DNA of 25,293 bases from a virus, in IMG/VR virus record IMGVR_UViG_3300045020_000158, positions 64,001 through 89,293 of that record. One strand, given 5' to 3'. Within the stretch, counting starts at the first letter, position 1, and every line of letters begins with the position of its first letter. The notes beneath the pieces were generated by a model. It ran no database searches and was not told the DNA's origin. It saw nothing but the letters and a program-made list of their open reading frames with translations. The position numbers and the translations under genes are program-made. Below are positions 1 to 8,078 of the stretch, in pieces.

Positions 1-1122
1 CAGATCCGCATCATACCGCAGAGTCGTGACAGGACTCGTGTTCTGATCCTTCAGAAGATTCTTTGCTTCCTTGGCTTGAAGCGTCAATTGTGGCGACGGA
101 ACTTTGCCGAATGTTGGACATAATTCCAGCGCCAACAGTTTTTTCAATGCCCGGTTATAGCCCTGCGGCAAATTGACCAACTGCGTAAGCGATGTGAACT
201 GCGACAGGATCAGATCGGTGTACAGGAATACCTGTCCTGCGATGCTTGGATTCGGATAGACCCAGAGCGTGCCCAGCGGGAAGGTCGGCTGATAAGATGC
301 CAGATATGGCCACGGACCTGGGACGTTCTTGAGTCCGATTTCGTTGTAACGCTCAAATGAGACGAGCTCAAACCAGTAGTCGAGTCCTGTCGCCGCCGAA
401 GTCGTGACGCGCGTGAAGCTGCGCCGGATGCGCGCCGGACGCTGAAATGCGAAGTCACCCGGCGTCGTGTAGGTGATCTGATCGCCCGTCGTCAGCGTCT
501 GACCGGCTGGATTCGACATGGTGACGGTGCTGGTATTGACGTTCGCCGCTGTCGAGGGCGCTCCGGTCAATGCGGGTGTCCAACTGACGCTGCTGTAGCC
601 ATTGGTAAGGGTGCCAGAGCGGAATTCGCCGTCGCTGAAGGAGACCAGATACAGGCCGCTGGGGCCAGCCCAGGGCACGGTGATGACGCCGCTGGTGCCC
701 GTAGGCGCAGCCGTAAAGGTAATCGCGACTGGCGTCGGGTTTGAGCTGAGGGCCGTCACCGTCGTACCACTCGGGATTGAGGCCAATTGGTCCGTCAACG
801 TCGCGCCAATCGACAGAGCGCTTGGAATTGAGGCGCCCGTGATGACATTGTTGTTCTGCGTCGTATATCCAATGAATGGAAGGGCCGCGGTCGGATTGCC
901 GATGGTGTACTGATACTGACCGGGCGTCCATTGAACGATGTTCTCGTTCTGGGTGTAGATGAACGCCTGGTCAATCGAGAGGGAATCCAGAAGGTCATTC
1001 AGGATCTGCATGCAGACCGAGGCGATCTGCGCATTCAACGGCTGGCCCGGCGAATAGGCATTGATGTTGAGCAGAGCCCCCAGAATGATATCGGAGGCAG
1101 TGCTCGTGACGTTGCCGGTCAT
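1..1122 (-). CDS. P22 gp4-like head-completion (DNA stabilisation/portal adaptor) protein, 3' end outside window
   Basis: An uninterrupted frame of 374 codons runs from ATG at 1122 to the window edge without a stop. The N-terminal part resembles gp4 of P22-like phages, which binds under the portal ring and closes the packaged head: helical LGALLNINAY, then QILNDLLDSLSIDQAFIYTQ, then QYQYTIG. After about residue 225 the gp4 pattern resumes (DFAFQRPARIRRSFTR, WFELVSFERYNEIGLKN, YQPTFPLGTLWVYPNP, TSLTQLVNLPQGYNRALKKL, ELCPTFGKVPSPQL). About 130 residues between these blocks (roughly 80-225) are beta-rich, Gly/Thr/Ser-rich and look inserted (SFSDGEFRSGTLTNGYSSVSW). The start overlaps the methyltransferase stop as ATGA, so the two are probably translationally coupled. 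Family assignment rests on motif recognition only. Confidence 0.82.
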   Translation of the reverse strand, partial: MTGNVTSTASDIILGALLNINAYSPGQPLNAQIASVCMQILNDLLDSLSIDQAFIYTQNENIVQWTPGQYQYTIGNPTAALPFIGYTTQNNNVITGASIPSALSIGATLTDQLASIPSGTTVTALSSNPTPVAITFTAAPTGTSGVITVPWAGPSGLYLVSFSDGEFRSGTLTNGYSSVSWTPALTGAPSTAANVNTSTVTMSNPAGQTLTTGDQITYTTPGDFAFQRPARIRRSFTRVTTSAATGLDYWFELVSFERYNEIGLKNVPGPWPYLASYQPTFPLGTLWVYPNPSIAGQVFLYTDLILSQFTSLTQLVNLPQGYNRALKKLLALELCPTFGKVPSPQLTLQAKEAKNLLKDQNTSPVTTLRYDADL

Positions 1123-1715
1123 GGGGCTTTGGGGGGTTCCTTGGTGGCGACGCAGGTGGCGATCACGTCGAGAATTGCGTCTTTGTAGTTGGTCATGGCG
1201 AACTGTTGGTATTCAGTGTTGCGCACACTTAGGTCCTGTCGCATCGTATAACCCCATGTGCAATTCCAGTTGCAATCATAGCCCGTTGAGTTCCATTTGA
1301 TGTCGGTGTGCGGAGCGTTCTGCAGGCGCCAGAGGCGGTCCAGATAGTAGAACGCCATTTCGCTGAAGGCTTCCCGATGAGTCGGATCACCATAGTAACG
1401 GTTCGATGCCCAGTGCGGAAAAATCAATGTCATTTTTCCGAACGGCTTCATTACACGGAAGGCTTCGTTGAAAAAATGCGTACGCTCCCATTTGCCTTCG
1501 AAGTTGGTCAGGTGCTCAAGAAAGTGGGATGCGAACAGTTCATCGACGCTATTGTCAGCCCATGGCCATGTTTCGGAACCTACGTCACAGACGACATCGA
1601 CGTTATCGAATTTGATGCGATCTACGTCGGTCCAGCCGTCGCCTTTTTTCGTCGGGCCGGAGCCCAAGTTCAGTTTCAGAATTGTGGACTCATTTGGTTT
1701 CACTACTGCGTTCAT
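1119..1715 (-). CDS. SAM-dependent methyltransferase (class I, phage type)
   Basis: This 198-residue protein has the class I motif I LNLGSG near residue 15, an acidic strand end (WTDVDRIKFDNVDVVCDV) and the motif DNSVDELFASHFLEHL, typical of Methyltransf_11-type enzymes where a conserved E-H-L segment follows strand beta4. It should transfer a methyl group from S-adenosylmethionine. The acceptor is unknown, but two glycosyltransferases lie in the same cluster, so a sugar or virion-surface glycan is a reasonable guess. The ATG directly follows the TAA of the endonuclease gene (TAAATG) and the stop overlaps the next start. Enzyme class is well supported; substrate is not. Confidence 0.85.
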   Translation of the reverse strand: MNAVVKPNESTILKLNLGSGPTKKGDGWTDVDRIKFDNVDVVCDVGSETWPWADNSVDELFASHFLEHLTNFEGKWERTHFFNEAFRVMKPFGKMTLIFPHWASNRYYGDPTHREAFSEMAFYYLDRLWRLQNAPHTDIKWNSTGYDCNWNCTWGYTMRQDLSVRNTEYQQFAMTNYKDAILDVIATCVATKEPPKAP

Positions 1716-2650
1716 TTAATCTTCCGCTGGTATTAATGGTATTTGGACATCATCGTCCTTAAACTTTTTCTTAGATTCGAAATAGCAGGCACGAGAGCAA
1801 TTTTTAGGACTTTTTGATTCGGCAACCCATTTCGGCACGTGAAAAATCTTTCCGCAATTGCCACAAGTCAAATCCACGCCTGGGTTGGTCTTTTTTCTAG
1901 CCTCGGCATTTTTTAAAATGCGCTGAGCTTTCTTCACCGGATCAGCCCAAGCTGCCTTAATTCCAGCAACCTGCTTCTCTACAAACTCTTCAGAGCGCTT
2001 TCCATAGAGTTTGCCTCGCTTTGAATCACCGATCTTTTTTCGCCATTCCGGGTTGGCGGCGCGTTCAGCGGCAAAATGCTTCATAGCCTTTTTCATTTCA
2101 GGAGTAGCCATCGCAGCTTTAACTCCAGCCGATATCTTTTCTCTATGTTCTACGCTCCCACTTCGAGAGCGTTTTTCATAATTTCTATGTTCCCACGGCG
2201 CACGCCCATTTATTCGACGTGATTCAAATAATTCTTTGCGAGTCAGGGCTGCCTTTTTAGATTGTTCTCGTAGTCTATTGCGCTCAATTTCTACTGAGAA
2301 TCTTTTTTTCTGACTCTCAGACATTCGTGCTCTGGTTTCATCGGTTATCTGTCGACCAATGATTCCCTCGCCGCCATCCGTCATGTTGTATCCATGTGGA
2401 TATTTAGTACCGAATGCGATAATCGCCTTCTTCTCAAGATCGCATAGATAATCCCATTTATTGGCGATCACGAGAGTTTTTACGATGAAATTCTCAGGTT
2501 TATATTTTCTCAGAGCCGAATAGATAACTCCGTTTTCGCGCCGTCCCAAAGCGTGTTCAACATGCTTCGCAAAACGTTTTCTGCAGTTTTTGTAGTGATC
2601 CCTACATAGCTCTTTCCACTCGATGACGTTAATTGATAGAGACAGCCCAT
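1716..2650 (-). CDS. GIY-YIG homing endonuclease (SegA-like), frameshifted near the N-terminus
   Basis: The long frame starts near 2549, but an upstream ATG at 2650 behind an AGGA ribosome-binding site encodes MGCLYQLTSSSGKSYVGIT, a GIY-YIG signature strand pair (CLY...YVG). That frame stays GIY-YIG-like to about 2579 (TKTAE). The continuation KRFAKHVEHALG and then NFIVKTL...YNMTDGGEG lies in a second frame. One extra A in the A4 run at 2577-2580 would join them. Downstream are NUMOD3-like helices (DETRARMSESQKKRF, EHREKISAGVKAAM) and a C-terminal Cys pair region (CGNCGKIFHV...CSRAC) like a zinc finger. The gene is visibly more AT-rich than its neighbours and sits freestanding between a glycosyltransferase and a methyltransferase, as expected for a selfish insertion. 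The frameshift may be decay or a sequencing error. Confidence 0.8.
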
Positions 2651-2673
2651 TTTTATTCCTATTTTATGTGTAA

Positions 2674-3414
2674 TTACCAGACATGGTCTGGAGGTCCGAA
2701 ATCACCTCGGAAATCCAGGTGCCCGGATTTTACACTACAATCGACTGCAGCTCTATAACCATATTTTCTTGCGTCGCTCCAAAAATGGAGGTCTTGCGTT
2801 GAGATGCCGCCCTCAGTTTGTGTTTTAAACCAAGGTTTGCGTAAGCGCTCATCTTTAAACATGGAAAGGCGAAACAAACACATTCCCATGCCAAGTCCAC
2901 AAACTTCAACCAAACCACCGTTAGGATCTGGAAGTTGGGGCATGAAGTTAGGTTCCGGAATGGAAGGAGAACCCCAGCCCTGAAAACATCCGCCCGGTCC
3001 CTTACAAAAATACGAGGCGCTCAACGCGGAATACTCCGGATGCTCCTCCATGCGTTCCAACAGTTTCAACAATCCGTCGGATGGAACCAGATTGTCGTGT
3101 TCGAGCGTGAGAATATATTCCCATTGGCTTAAATCCGGGTTCGCCAAGATTTGTTCGATGGCAGTTGAATAAGCAACTCCAACTTCCATTCCCTGAGCAA
3201 GAATCCTAACAACTCCGTTGTTGGGTGGAAAAGCCAGATTCCAATGAGATAAGGCAACCTTAGCCGGAATCAAATCTGCTGCGGGCAGGATAACTACAAT
3301 TCTCTGCCGGCGCCAGGAACCTCCTTTTAAAAGGCGCGCGCGCGTAGCATTGAGATCTTTATTGTGCTCTCCACAAAAATCATCCTGCACAATCAAAGCC
3401 GGTTTATTCGCCAT
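2674..3414 (-). CDS. GT-A-type glycosyltransferase, phage-encoded
   Basis: The 246-residue protein has the layout of GT2-like nucleotide-sugar transferases found in phage structural clusters: IVVILPAADLIP, then a stretch VGVAYSTAIEQIL, then YILTLEHDNLVPSDGLLKLLERM. There EHDN occupies the place of the metal-binding DxD motif. It continues with ALSASYFCKGPGG and GLGMGMCLFRLSMF, and STQDLHFWSDARKYGYRAAVDCS at the acceptor end. It has no signal peptide or membrane segment. It probably decorates a virion protein or a cell-surface glycan; donor and acceptor are not visible. A second GT-A-type enzyme lies at 15235-15942. The GIY-YIG endonuclease gene starts only 23 bases after this stop. Confidence 0.75.
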   Translation of the reverse strand: MANKPALIVQDDFCGEHNKDLNATRARLLKGGSWRRQRIVVILPAADLIPAKVALSHWNLAFPPNNGVVRILAQGMEVGVAYSTAIEQILANPDLSQWEYILTLEHDNLVPSDGLLKLLERMEEHPEYSALSASYFCKGPGGCFQGWGSPSIPEPNFMPQLPDPNGGLVEVCGLGMGMCLFRLSMFKDERLRKPWFKTQTEGGISTQDLHFWSDARKYGYRAAVDCSVKSGHLDFRGDFGPPDHVW

Positions 3415-3433
3415 AGTGACTCACAAATATCAA

Positions 3434-4114
3434 TTATTGAACCCACGCAATCGTTGCGGTGTTGGCCGCCGCAATCAGCGCAAATGCCATGACTCCAGTT
3501 TCATTAGCTGTGCCGGCCGTGCCCGGTGCCATGGTCGGTATAGTTCCTCCTGCGCTCGCGTTATATCCTGCAGCCCAAGCTCCGATGCTACCGTTGGTGC
3601 TGGTCAGGGATGCCGGAATCGTAAAGCCACCCGTACCCGCTACAGGCTGCGTATTGGCCGCAGAAGTCGTATCCGTGAGCGCCAACATATAAACTAAGTC
3701 GCCCGCATTACCAACGCTACCACCCGGTGTTAGTGTTTGCCCCACAGTAGGATTCGTCACCAGTTGACTGATAGCTGCTGCTCGCAGAGCCGGAAGCGTG
3801 TCCTCAATGAGGATAGCGACGTAGTCACCCGTGCCGGTGTAGTTCACCGTAAGAGTATGCGTACCCGACGCAACACTACCCGTGGCAATCGCGCAAACCA
3901 GAGCGGTACCACCCGCCGTTAGCGCGAGAACCGGACCAGAAATGGTCCAGATCGTCCCAGCACTGTCAGTGATCGAGGTAATGCCCGGTGTCGTCGTGAT
4001 GTTGAAAAACAGAAATGCGAACAGGCCATGGAGCGCCGTCACCCCGGTCAATGACGGTCCCGAAGTGCCACTGGTATAGAAAGTCCCGAAGTCAACACTC
4101 TGAACGTAACTCAC
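3434..4114 (-). CDS. Small beta-rich phage surface protein, paralogue of 7322-8056 and 8079-8768
   Basis: I chose the GTG at 4114 because it overlaps the preceding stop as GTGA and gives MSYVQSVDFGTFYTSG; the frame is open further upstream inside the previous gene, but that extension is not plausible. The 226-residue product is rich in Gly, Thr, Ser and Ala and predicted all-beta. It contains LTGVTALHGLFAF, ITDSAGTIWTISG and SGTHTLTVNYTG, the pattern of Ig-like or carbohydrate-binding sandwiches common in environmental phage tails. It ends in ATIAWVQ, matching the C-termini of two other proteins here (ATLAWIK, ASIAWVV). No function can be assigned; attachment to the virion surface or a host glycan is inferred from context. 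Confidence 0.75.
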   Translation of the reverse strand: MSYVQSVDFGTFYTSGTSGPSLTGVTALHGLFAFLFFNITTTPGITSITDSAGTIWTISGPVLALTAGGTALVCAIATGSVASGTHTLTVNYTGTGDYVAILIEDTLPALRAAAISQLVTNPTVGQTLTPGGSVGNAGDLVYMLALTDTTSAANTQPVAGTGGFTIPASLTSTNGSIGAWAAGYNASAGGTIPTMAPGTAGTANETGVMAFALIAAANTATIAWVQ

Positions 4115-5310
4115 GTGAACTGACCCAGTAGCGTTGTAACGTTGCTCGAATTCGTCGCATACAAATACTTTCCGGCCAAAGACTGGTAGAAAACGCCACC
4201 GTGCAGGCGGAATTGCACGGAGCCATTGGTCCACCAACTGGGGCTTTCGATCGTGCACATTGCTTTGCGTGTGCTGCCGGCATAAGTCGCCGAATCGAGT
4301 ATCTCAATACGTGCCGCTGCGCCGACATTTCCCGAACTCGGACCTGCGAGGTAATACTCACTCTGCACCACATAGCAATTGTTATCAACGCTCCAGTTAG
4401 GATCGGTACCGCTCGTATATTGCACAAATCCTGGTAACGTACAGATCTGATAGCCGTTATAGGCGGAACTGCTGGTCACCAGAATCACATTGTTGCTATA
4501 GGCTCCGATCGTCTGGGCGGTCCCATCCCAGACGCCGGTCCAGAGAATATTACCTGTACCGGCGCCTTGGGCTGCATTGATCTGCACCCATTTGCAGTTG
4601 CAGATTGGAACACCGGTTTTAGGATATGGCGTTGAATTCCAAACCCACTCGGTCGCAGTCCCAACGGGTAGATTGCTGGCCAATCCGGGCGCATTGTTGG
4701 ACAACCATTCCCATTGATTCGAGATGGTTTGATTATCCACCGCATTATAAATATCGGTGTCATTGAATCCACCTCCGCCGGTCTTGTCGCAATACCACCA
4801 AGACAGCTTGACCTGTGGAGTGCCCGAAGTTGAAATCGATGTGTAGTTGCAACCCGATGGAAAATAGACAATCTCGGAAACAAATACCTCGGCCATCTGG
4901 GAAGGTGCCGTCACCACGATGCCGCCCCAGCCGCCTCCAGAGCTCACTGTGCCGATGCGGGAATCATTGGACGTGATCATGCCCTGTCCATATGGAAGTC
5001 CTGAGCCACTCACGCAATATGGATAACCGTTGCCATTCGGGACCCACGTGCCACCGGATACCAAGAAATCCGGTCCATTGGCGACAAGACTACCAGGTGT
5101 CTCATTGGCAAAATTCTTATAGGCGATCAACTGAGGCCCGATTGCACCGAAACTGCTGCCACTGATGGTCATCAGTTGGCCTTCGCCGATTCCTGAAGGT
5201 GCGGACAATGAGAAGCCGGACTGCGGAGTGAACCCGATACCGGAGGCGTAGAGATTGCCGGCAGCTCCTGCGATATGCGCACCCACCATGTAAAGGCTGG
5301 GAACGCTCAA
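4111..5310 (-). CDS. Virion-associated adhesin or polysaccharide-lyase-like protein with shared N-terminal anchor
   Basis: The 399-residue protein starts with TTG (MSVPSLYMVGAHIAGAAG). Its first 20 residues closely match the start of the GH5-like protein at 8768-11206. Residues about 30-55 (GEGQLMTISGSSFGAIGPQL) resemble an IPT/TIG-type Ig fold. The rest looks like a jelly-roll: WGGIVVTAPSQMAEVFVSEIVYFPSG, VKLSWWYCDK, ARIEILDSATYAGST, FRLHGGVF and GKYLYATNSS, as in concanavalin-like lectin or polysaccharide-lyase domains. Aromatic residues (WWYCD, WEWLSNN, WVWNSTPY) would suit sugar binding. No catalytic motif is certain. It ends four bases inside the next gene (GTGA), so the two are probably made together. 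Confidence 0.75.
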   Translation of the reverse strand: MSVPSLYMVGAHIAGAAGNLYASGIGFTPQSGFSLSAPSGIGEGQLMTISGSSFGAIGPQLIAYKNFANETPGSLVANGPDFLVSGGTWVPNGNGYPYCVSGSGLPYGQGMITSNDSRIGTVSSGGGWGGIVVTAPSQMAEVFVSEIVYFPSGCNYTSISTSGTPQVKLSWWYCDKTGGGGFNDTDIYNAVDNQTISNQWEWLSNNAPGLASNLPVGTATEWVWNSTPYPKTGVPICNCKWVQINAAQGAGTGNILWTGVWDGTAQTIGAYSNNVILVTSSSAYNGYQICTLPGFVQYTSGTDPNWSVDNNCYVVQSEYYLAGPSSGNVGAAARIEILDSATYAGSTRKAMCTIESPSWWTNGSVQFRLHGGVFYQSLAGKYLYATNSSNVTTLLGQFT

Positions 5311-5317
5311 ATGCAGA

Positions 5318-7321
5318 TCATCCCAGCACGGCCAACATCAATTGGTAGCCGGTGAACACGCCGCTACGCGCCGCGACGTCAGTCAACACCAGGGTCGCCT
5401 GGGCCGTTGTCGTAATATAGAACGGCTGCGCAGGCGTATAGCTTAGATATGCCGCCGCGCCCGCATTGGAGCCCGATAGCTGCGGTACGGTCATGGTGAT
5501 TGGTCCGACAGTCTGAGAATTGTTGACCGTCCATGAGCTTCCGGAACCACCCGTAATGGTCGTTCCGGACGTTATCCCGGTACCAATGATCAACTGTCCG
5601 ATGGCGAGCGTCCCTGTCACGCCGGAAGTGGTGAGCGCAGTGCCCGAAATCGTGCCCGTAAAGGTCACCGTGGGACTGCTTAATACGGTCGGCGTACCTT
5701 CAGAATCCTGCAATGTATAGCCATAAACGGCAGAATTACCGTTCGCTGCCTTCAGAAACTGCCAACCCAAAAATAAACAGGGTATGGGCAACTTGTACGT
5801 CAATGTGCCGCCGCTGATTGGCCCATCAGAATTTGGTCCCACCATATTGACATACCACGGATAGAGCTTCGCTCCGCAAGTCAATTGCCAGTTGAAATCG
5901 CAATCGACAATCTCGTGATATCCTTGCGTGCTCGCATTGTTCTGATTTTTGCAGCCTCTGAAACGGATCAGCGGCACGCCACCGGAATTAGTGCCGCTCG
6001 TGACAATGAATCCGGCCGCATTGTTGTTCTGGAGAAGCGTGCAATCGTCATATGTGATACTGGACTGGAAGTTATAATCATTCGATGTGTAGTTGTAGAC
6101 GTGTTGTCCAGGAATATCGGATTCGCGAAATGAAATGATCGCGCCCGATGTATTAGAGGACGTGACCGATACATATTGTTGAGTGGCCGGTCTGTTGTTG
6201 ACCTGGGAACTGCCGTCGTAGTTTTTTATTGAAATGTTGCCGATTGGCCACTGCGTCTGCAAAAGCAGAGATTCGTTAGATGAATGTTCGACCCGCAGTC
6301 CGTTGACGCGGAAACTGCATACTCCTTCGGCGTGCGTCGCCCCCATGAGATTGAACAGATAGGTATTGGTCGTCGGCGCGTGATTGCTGACATCACAGTC
6401 ATCAATCGAGAACTGACCACCGTAATAGGCAATGATCCAGGCACCGTTGGCAGCATCCCAGAACTTGCAGTGGGACCACCAGTGATTGACGAACTGATCG
6501 CTGCCGACAACGGCTGTGGAAGTGCCATTCGTATTGGGTGTCACAGCAGATCCGCCGGCAGTCGCTGAGACTACAATCGAAGTCGCGCTCGCCGAGATGA
6601 TGTAATAGGTTGTCGCGGACGAAATATTCCCCACCGTGGTCGAAAAGGTAATCGATGAGCCCAACACGAAACCCAGCGCGGAATTGATCAGCGCGATCGT
6701 TGGATTGCTGGCTGTGAATGTCGCAGTCTGACTCTGCGGAATATGTAGCCACGCCGTTACGGGCGCATCGACCGTGCAGGATTCCCAACGCCATTCACTG
6801 TTGTTATTACCGCCGGCAAGCAACGCGATATACTGCCAGCTACCCTCCCAGGAGACATTTCGGAAACGATAATCCTGGATATTCGATAATCCACCCTGCT
6901 CCAGCGAATGGATGAAATCCGAATTCGCATCCGTGCAGTAAAAGGTCATATCCTCGAAAGTCGGATTGAGCCAATATTTATTGATGCACATCGGGCCACT
7001 GACCGAAGGCACGTAATGAATACGTGTCAGATCGATGCCTGCGCCGCGCCATTTGATACCGATCCCCTTGATGGCAAGACCGGCATTGCCCATGAAGGCG
7101 CCGCTCGTATTGATATAGAAATCGCCGGGACCTAAGGTCAAAGTCAAATTGCCGGTGTCACTGCTGAATCCTGATGGAGCGCTCAATGCCGTCACCGCCG
7201 CAGCCTCAAAAGCTGCAAAGGCTACTGCATCCAATGCTCCTGTGGTATCGCCAGAGGGCACAAGCCAGCTCGTGGCATTCGTACCATACATGCCACCGGG
7301 CAACAGGACAGCCAGAGTCAT
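5318..7321 (-). CDS. Beta-helix tail spike / putative depolymerase (pectate-lyase-3-like)
   Basis: The 667-residue protein opens with MTLAVLLPGGMYGTNAT and SGDTTGALDAVAFAAF, resembling the GDDTxAIQxAI entry of phage tail spikes. GPGDFYINTSG and KGIGIKWRGAGIDLTRIHY then resemble the first coils of a right-handed beta-helix. Repeated short rungs follow (LSNIQDYRFRNVSWEG, HWWSHCKFWDAANG, FSIDDCDVSNH, ITYDDCTLLQNNN). Two stretches look inserted into the helix: about residues 200-270 (FTASNPTIALINSALGF) and about 545-605 (FTGTISGTALTTSG...), the latter a common phage beta-module. Spikes of this kind bind or cleave capsular or O-antigen polysaccharide. I cannot identify catalytic acids, so enzymatic activity is unproven. 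Its ATG follows the preceding TAG directly. Confidence 0.75.
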   Translation of the reverse strand: MTLAVLLPGGMYGTNATSWLVPSGDTTGALDAVAFAAFEAAAVTALSAPSGFSSDTGNLTLTLGPGDFYINTSGAFMGNAGLAIKGIGIKWRGAGIDLTRIHYVPSVSGPMCINKYWLNPTFEDMTFYCTDANSDFIHSLEQGGLSNIQDYRFRNVSWEGSWQYIALLAGGNNNSEWRWESCTVDAPVTAWLHIPQSQTATFTASNPTIALINSALGFVLGSSITFSTTVGNISSATTYYIISASATSIVVSATAGGSAVTPNTNGTSTAVVGSDQFVNHWWSHCKFWDAANGAWIIAYYGGQFSIDDCDVSNHAPTTNTYLFNLMGATHAEGVCSFRVNGLRVEHSSNESLLLQTQWPIGNISIKNYDGSSQVNNRPATQQYVSVTSSNTSGAIISFRESDIPGQHVYNYTSNDYNFQSSITYDDCTLLQNNNAAGFIVTSGTNSGGVPLIRFRGCKNQNNASTQGYHEIVDCDFNWQLTCGAKLYPWYVNMVGPNSDGPISGGTLTYKLPIPCLFLGWQFLKAANGNSAVYGYTLQDSEGTPTVLSSPTVTFTGTISGTALTTSGVTGTLAIGQLIIGTGITSGTTITGGSGSSWTVNNSQTVGPITMTVPQLSGSNAGAAAYLSYTPAQPFYITTTAQATLVLTDVAARSGVFTGYQLMLAVLG

Positions 7322-8056
7322 CTATTTAATCCATGCCAGAGTTGCCGTGGAAGAGGGCAATCCCTGTGCCTTGAAGGCCATGGTGAAAGCTGCCCAATTG
7401 TGGGTGTTGGTCGTTGAGCCATAGAGAAATGTATCGTTATAGGAACCTGCAGCCTGATTGACGAGAGCGCTCATGGCACCGGGATACGCCGAAGTTGTGC
7501 CGGTGCCGTCTGTAAACGACTGCAGAATATTGTTCCAACCGGCCGTGTCCGTGACAGTATCTCCAGAGGATGTTGTGCCATCCTGTGTGGCCATGATCGC
7601 TGCCAGCAAAAACGCGTCGGCACTTGAAGCCACCGCGGTCGGAGACGGAATTGACGTACCGATCGCTGTATCTCCATTTGTCGGCATCGCGAAATTATCC
7701 AGAACGGCATGATTGCCAGCGAATCCTTCAATCTCACAGAAAAATGCCTGCCCCGTGCCGAAACTCGAGGTATTGACCGTCACAACATGCGTATTGCCCC
7801 CCGCACCATTCACGCAAGCATATGCCGTGAGCGTTTTGCCACCGAAACCGAAAGTTTCACTCGTGCCGATCTGGTTATAAATGTTCCCTGTCGCGACTCC
7901 GCCGACTGTATCGGAAATACCCGTGAAGGTTCCGGTGGTGGATAAAATCACCACAAACGTACTCAAGCTCGTCTGCGTATTGACACTTGGCAATGTCAAC
8001 GTTTCAGTGAAGTTATTCCAGATCAGCGTATTGGCGCCGAGAGTCAGATTCGGCAT
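7322..8056 (-). CDS. Small beta-rich phage surface protein (paralogous family)
   Basis: This 244-residue Gly/Thr/Ser-rich protein begins MPNLTLGANTLIWNNF and ends SSTATLAWIK, the same C-terminal signature seen at 3434 (ATIAWVQ) and 8079 (ASIAWVV). It shares the alternation of beta strands with loops such as TLTAYACVNGAGGNTHVVTV and DAFLLAAIMATQ, typical of a beta-sandwich of the type found in adhesins. No signal peptide or membrane segment is visible. It lies directly upstream of the beta-helix spike (TAG immediately followed by ATG) and downstream of a paralogue, so the pair may have arisen by duplication. The function is unknown; a host-surface binding role is inferred. Confidence 0.72.
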   Translation of the reverse strand: MPNLTLGANTLIWNNFTETLTLPSVNTQTSLSTFVVILSTTGTFTGISDTVGGVATGNIYNQIGTSETFGFGGKTLTAYACVNGAGGNTHVVTVNTSSFGTGQAFFCEIEGFAGNHAVLDNFAMPTNGDTAIGTSIPSPTAVASSADAFLLAAIMATQDGTTSSGDTVTDTAGWNNILQSFTDGTGTTSAYPGAMSALVNQAAGSYNDTFLYGSTTNTHNWAAFTMAFKAQGLPSSTATLAWIK

Positions 8057-8078
8057 GGCCGTTCAACTGTTTCGCGAT

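Noticed and set aside
4115-4258. Start of the small beta protein at the upstream ATG/other start near 4258
   Set aside because: It would overlap the previous gene by about 150 bases with a charged, non-homologous extension. The GTG at 4114 gives the usual four-base overlap.
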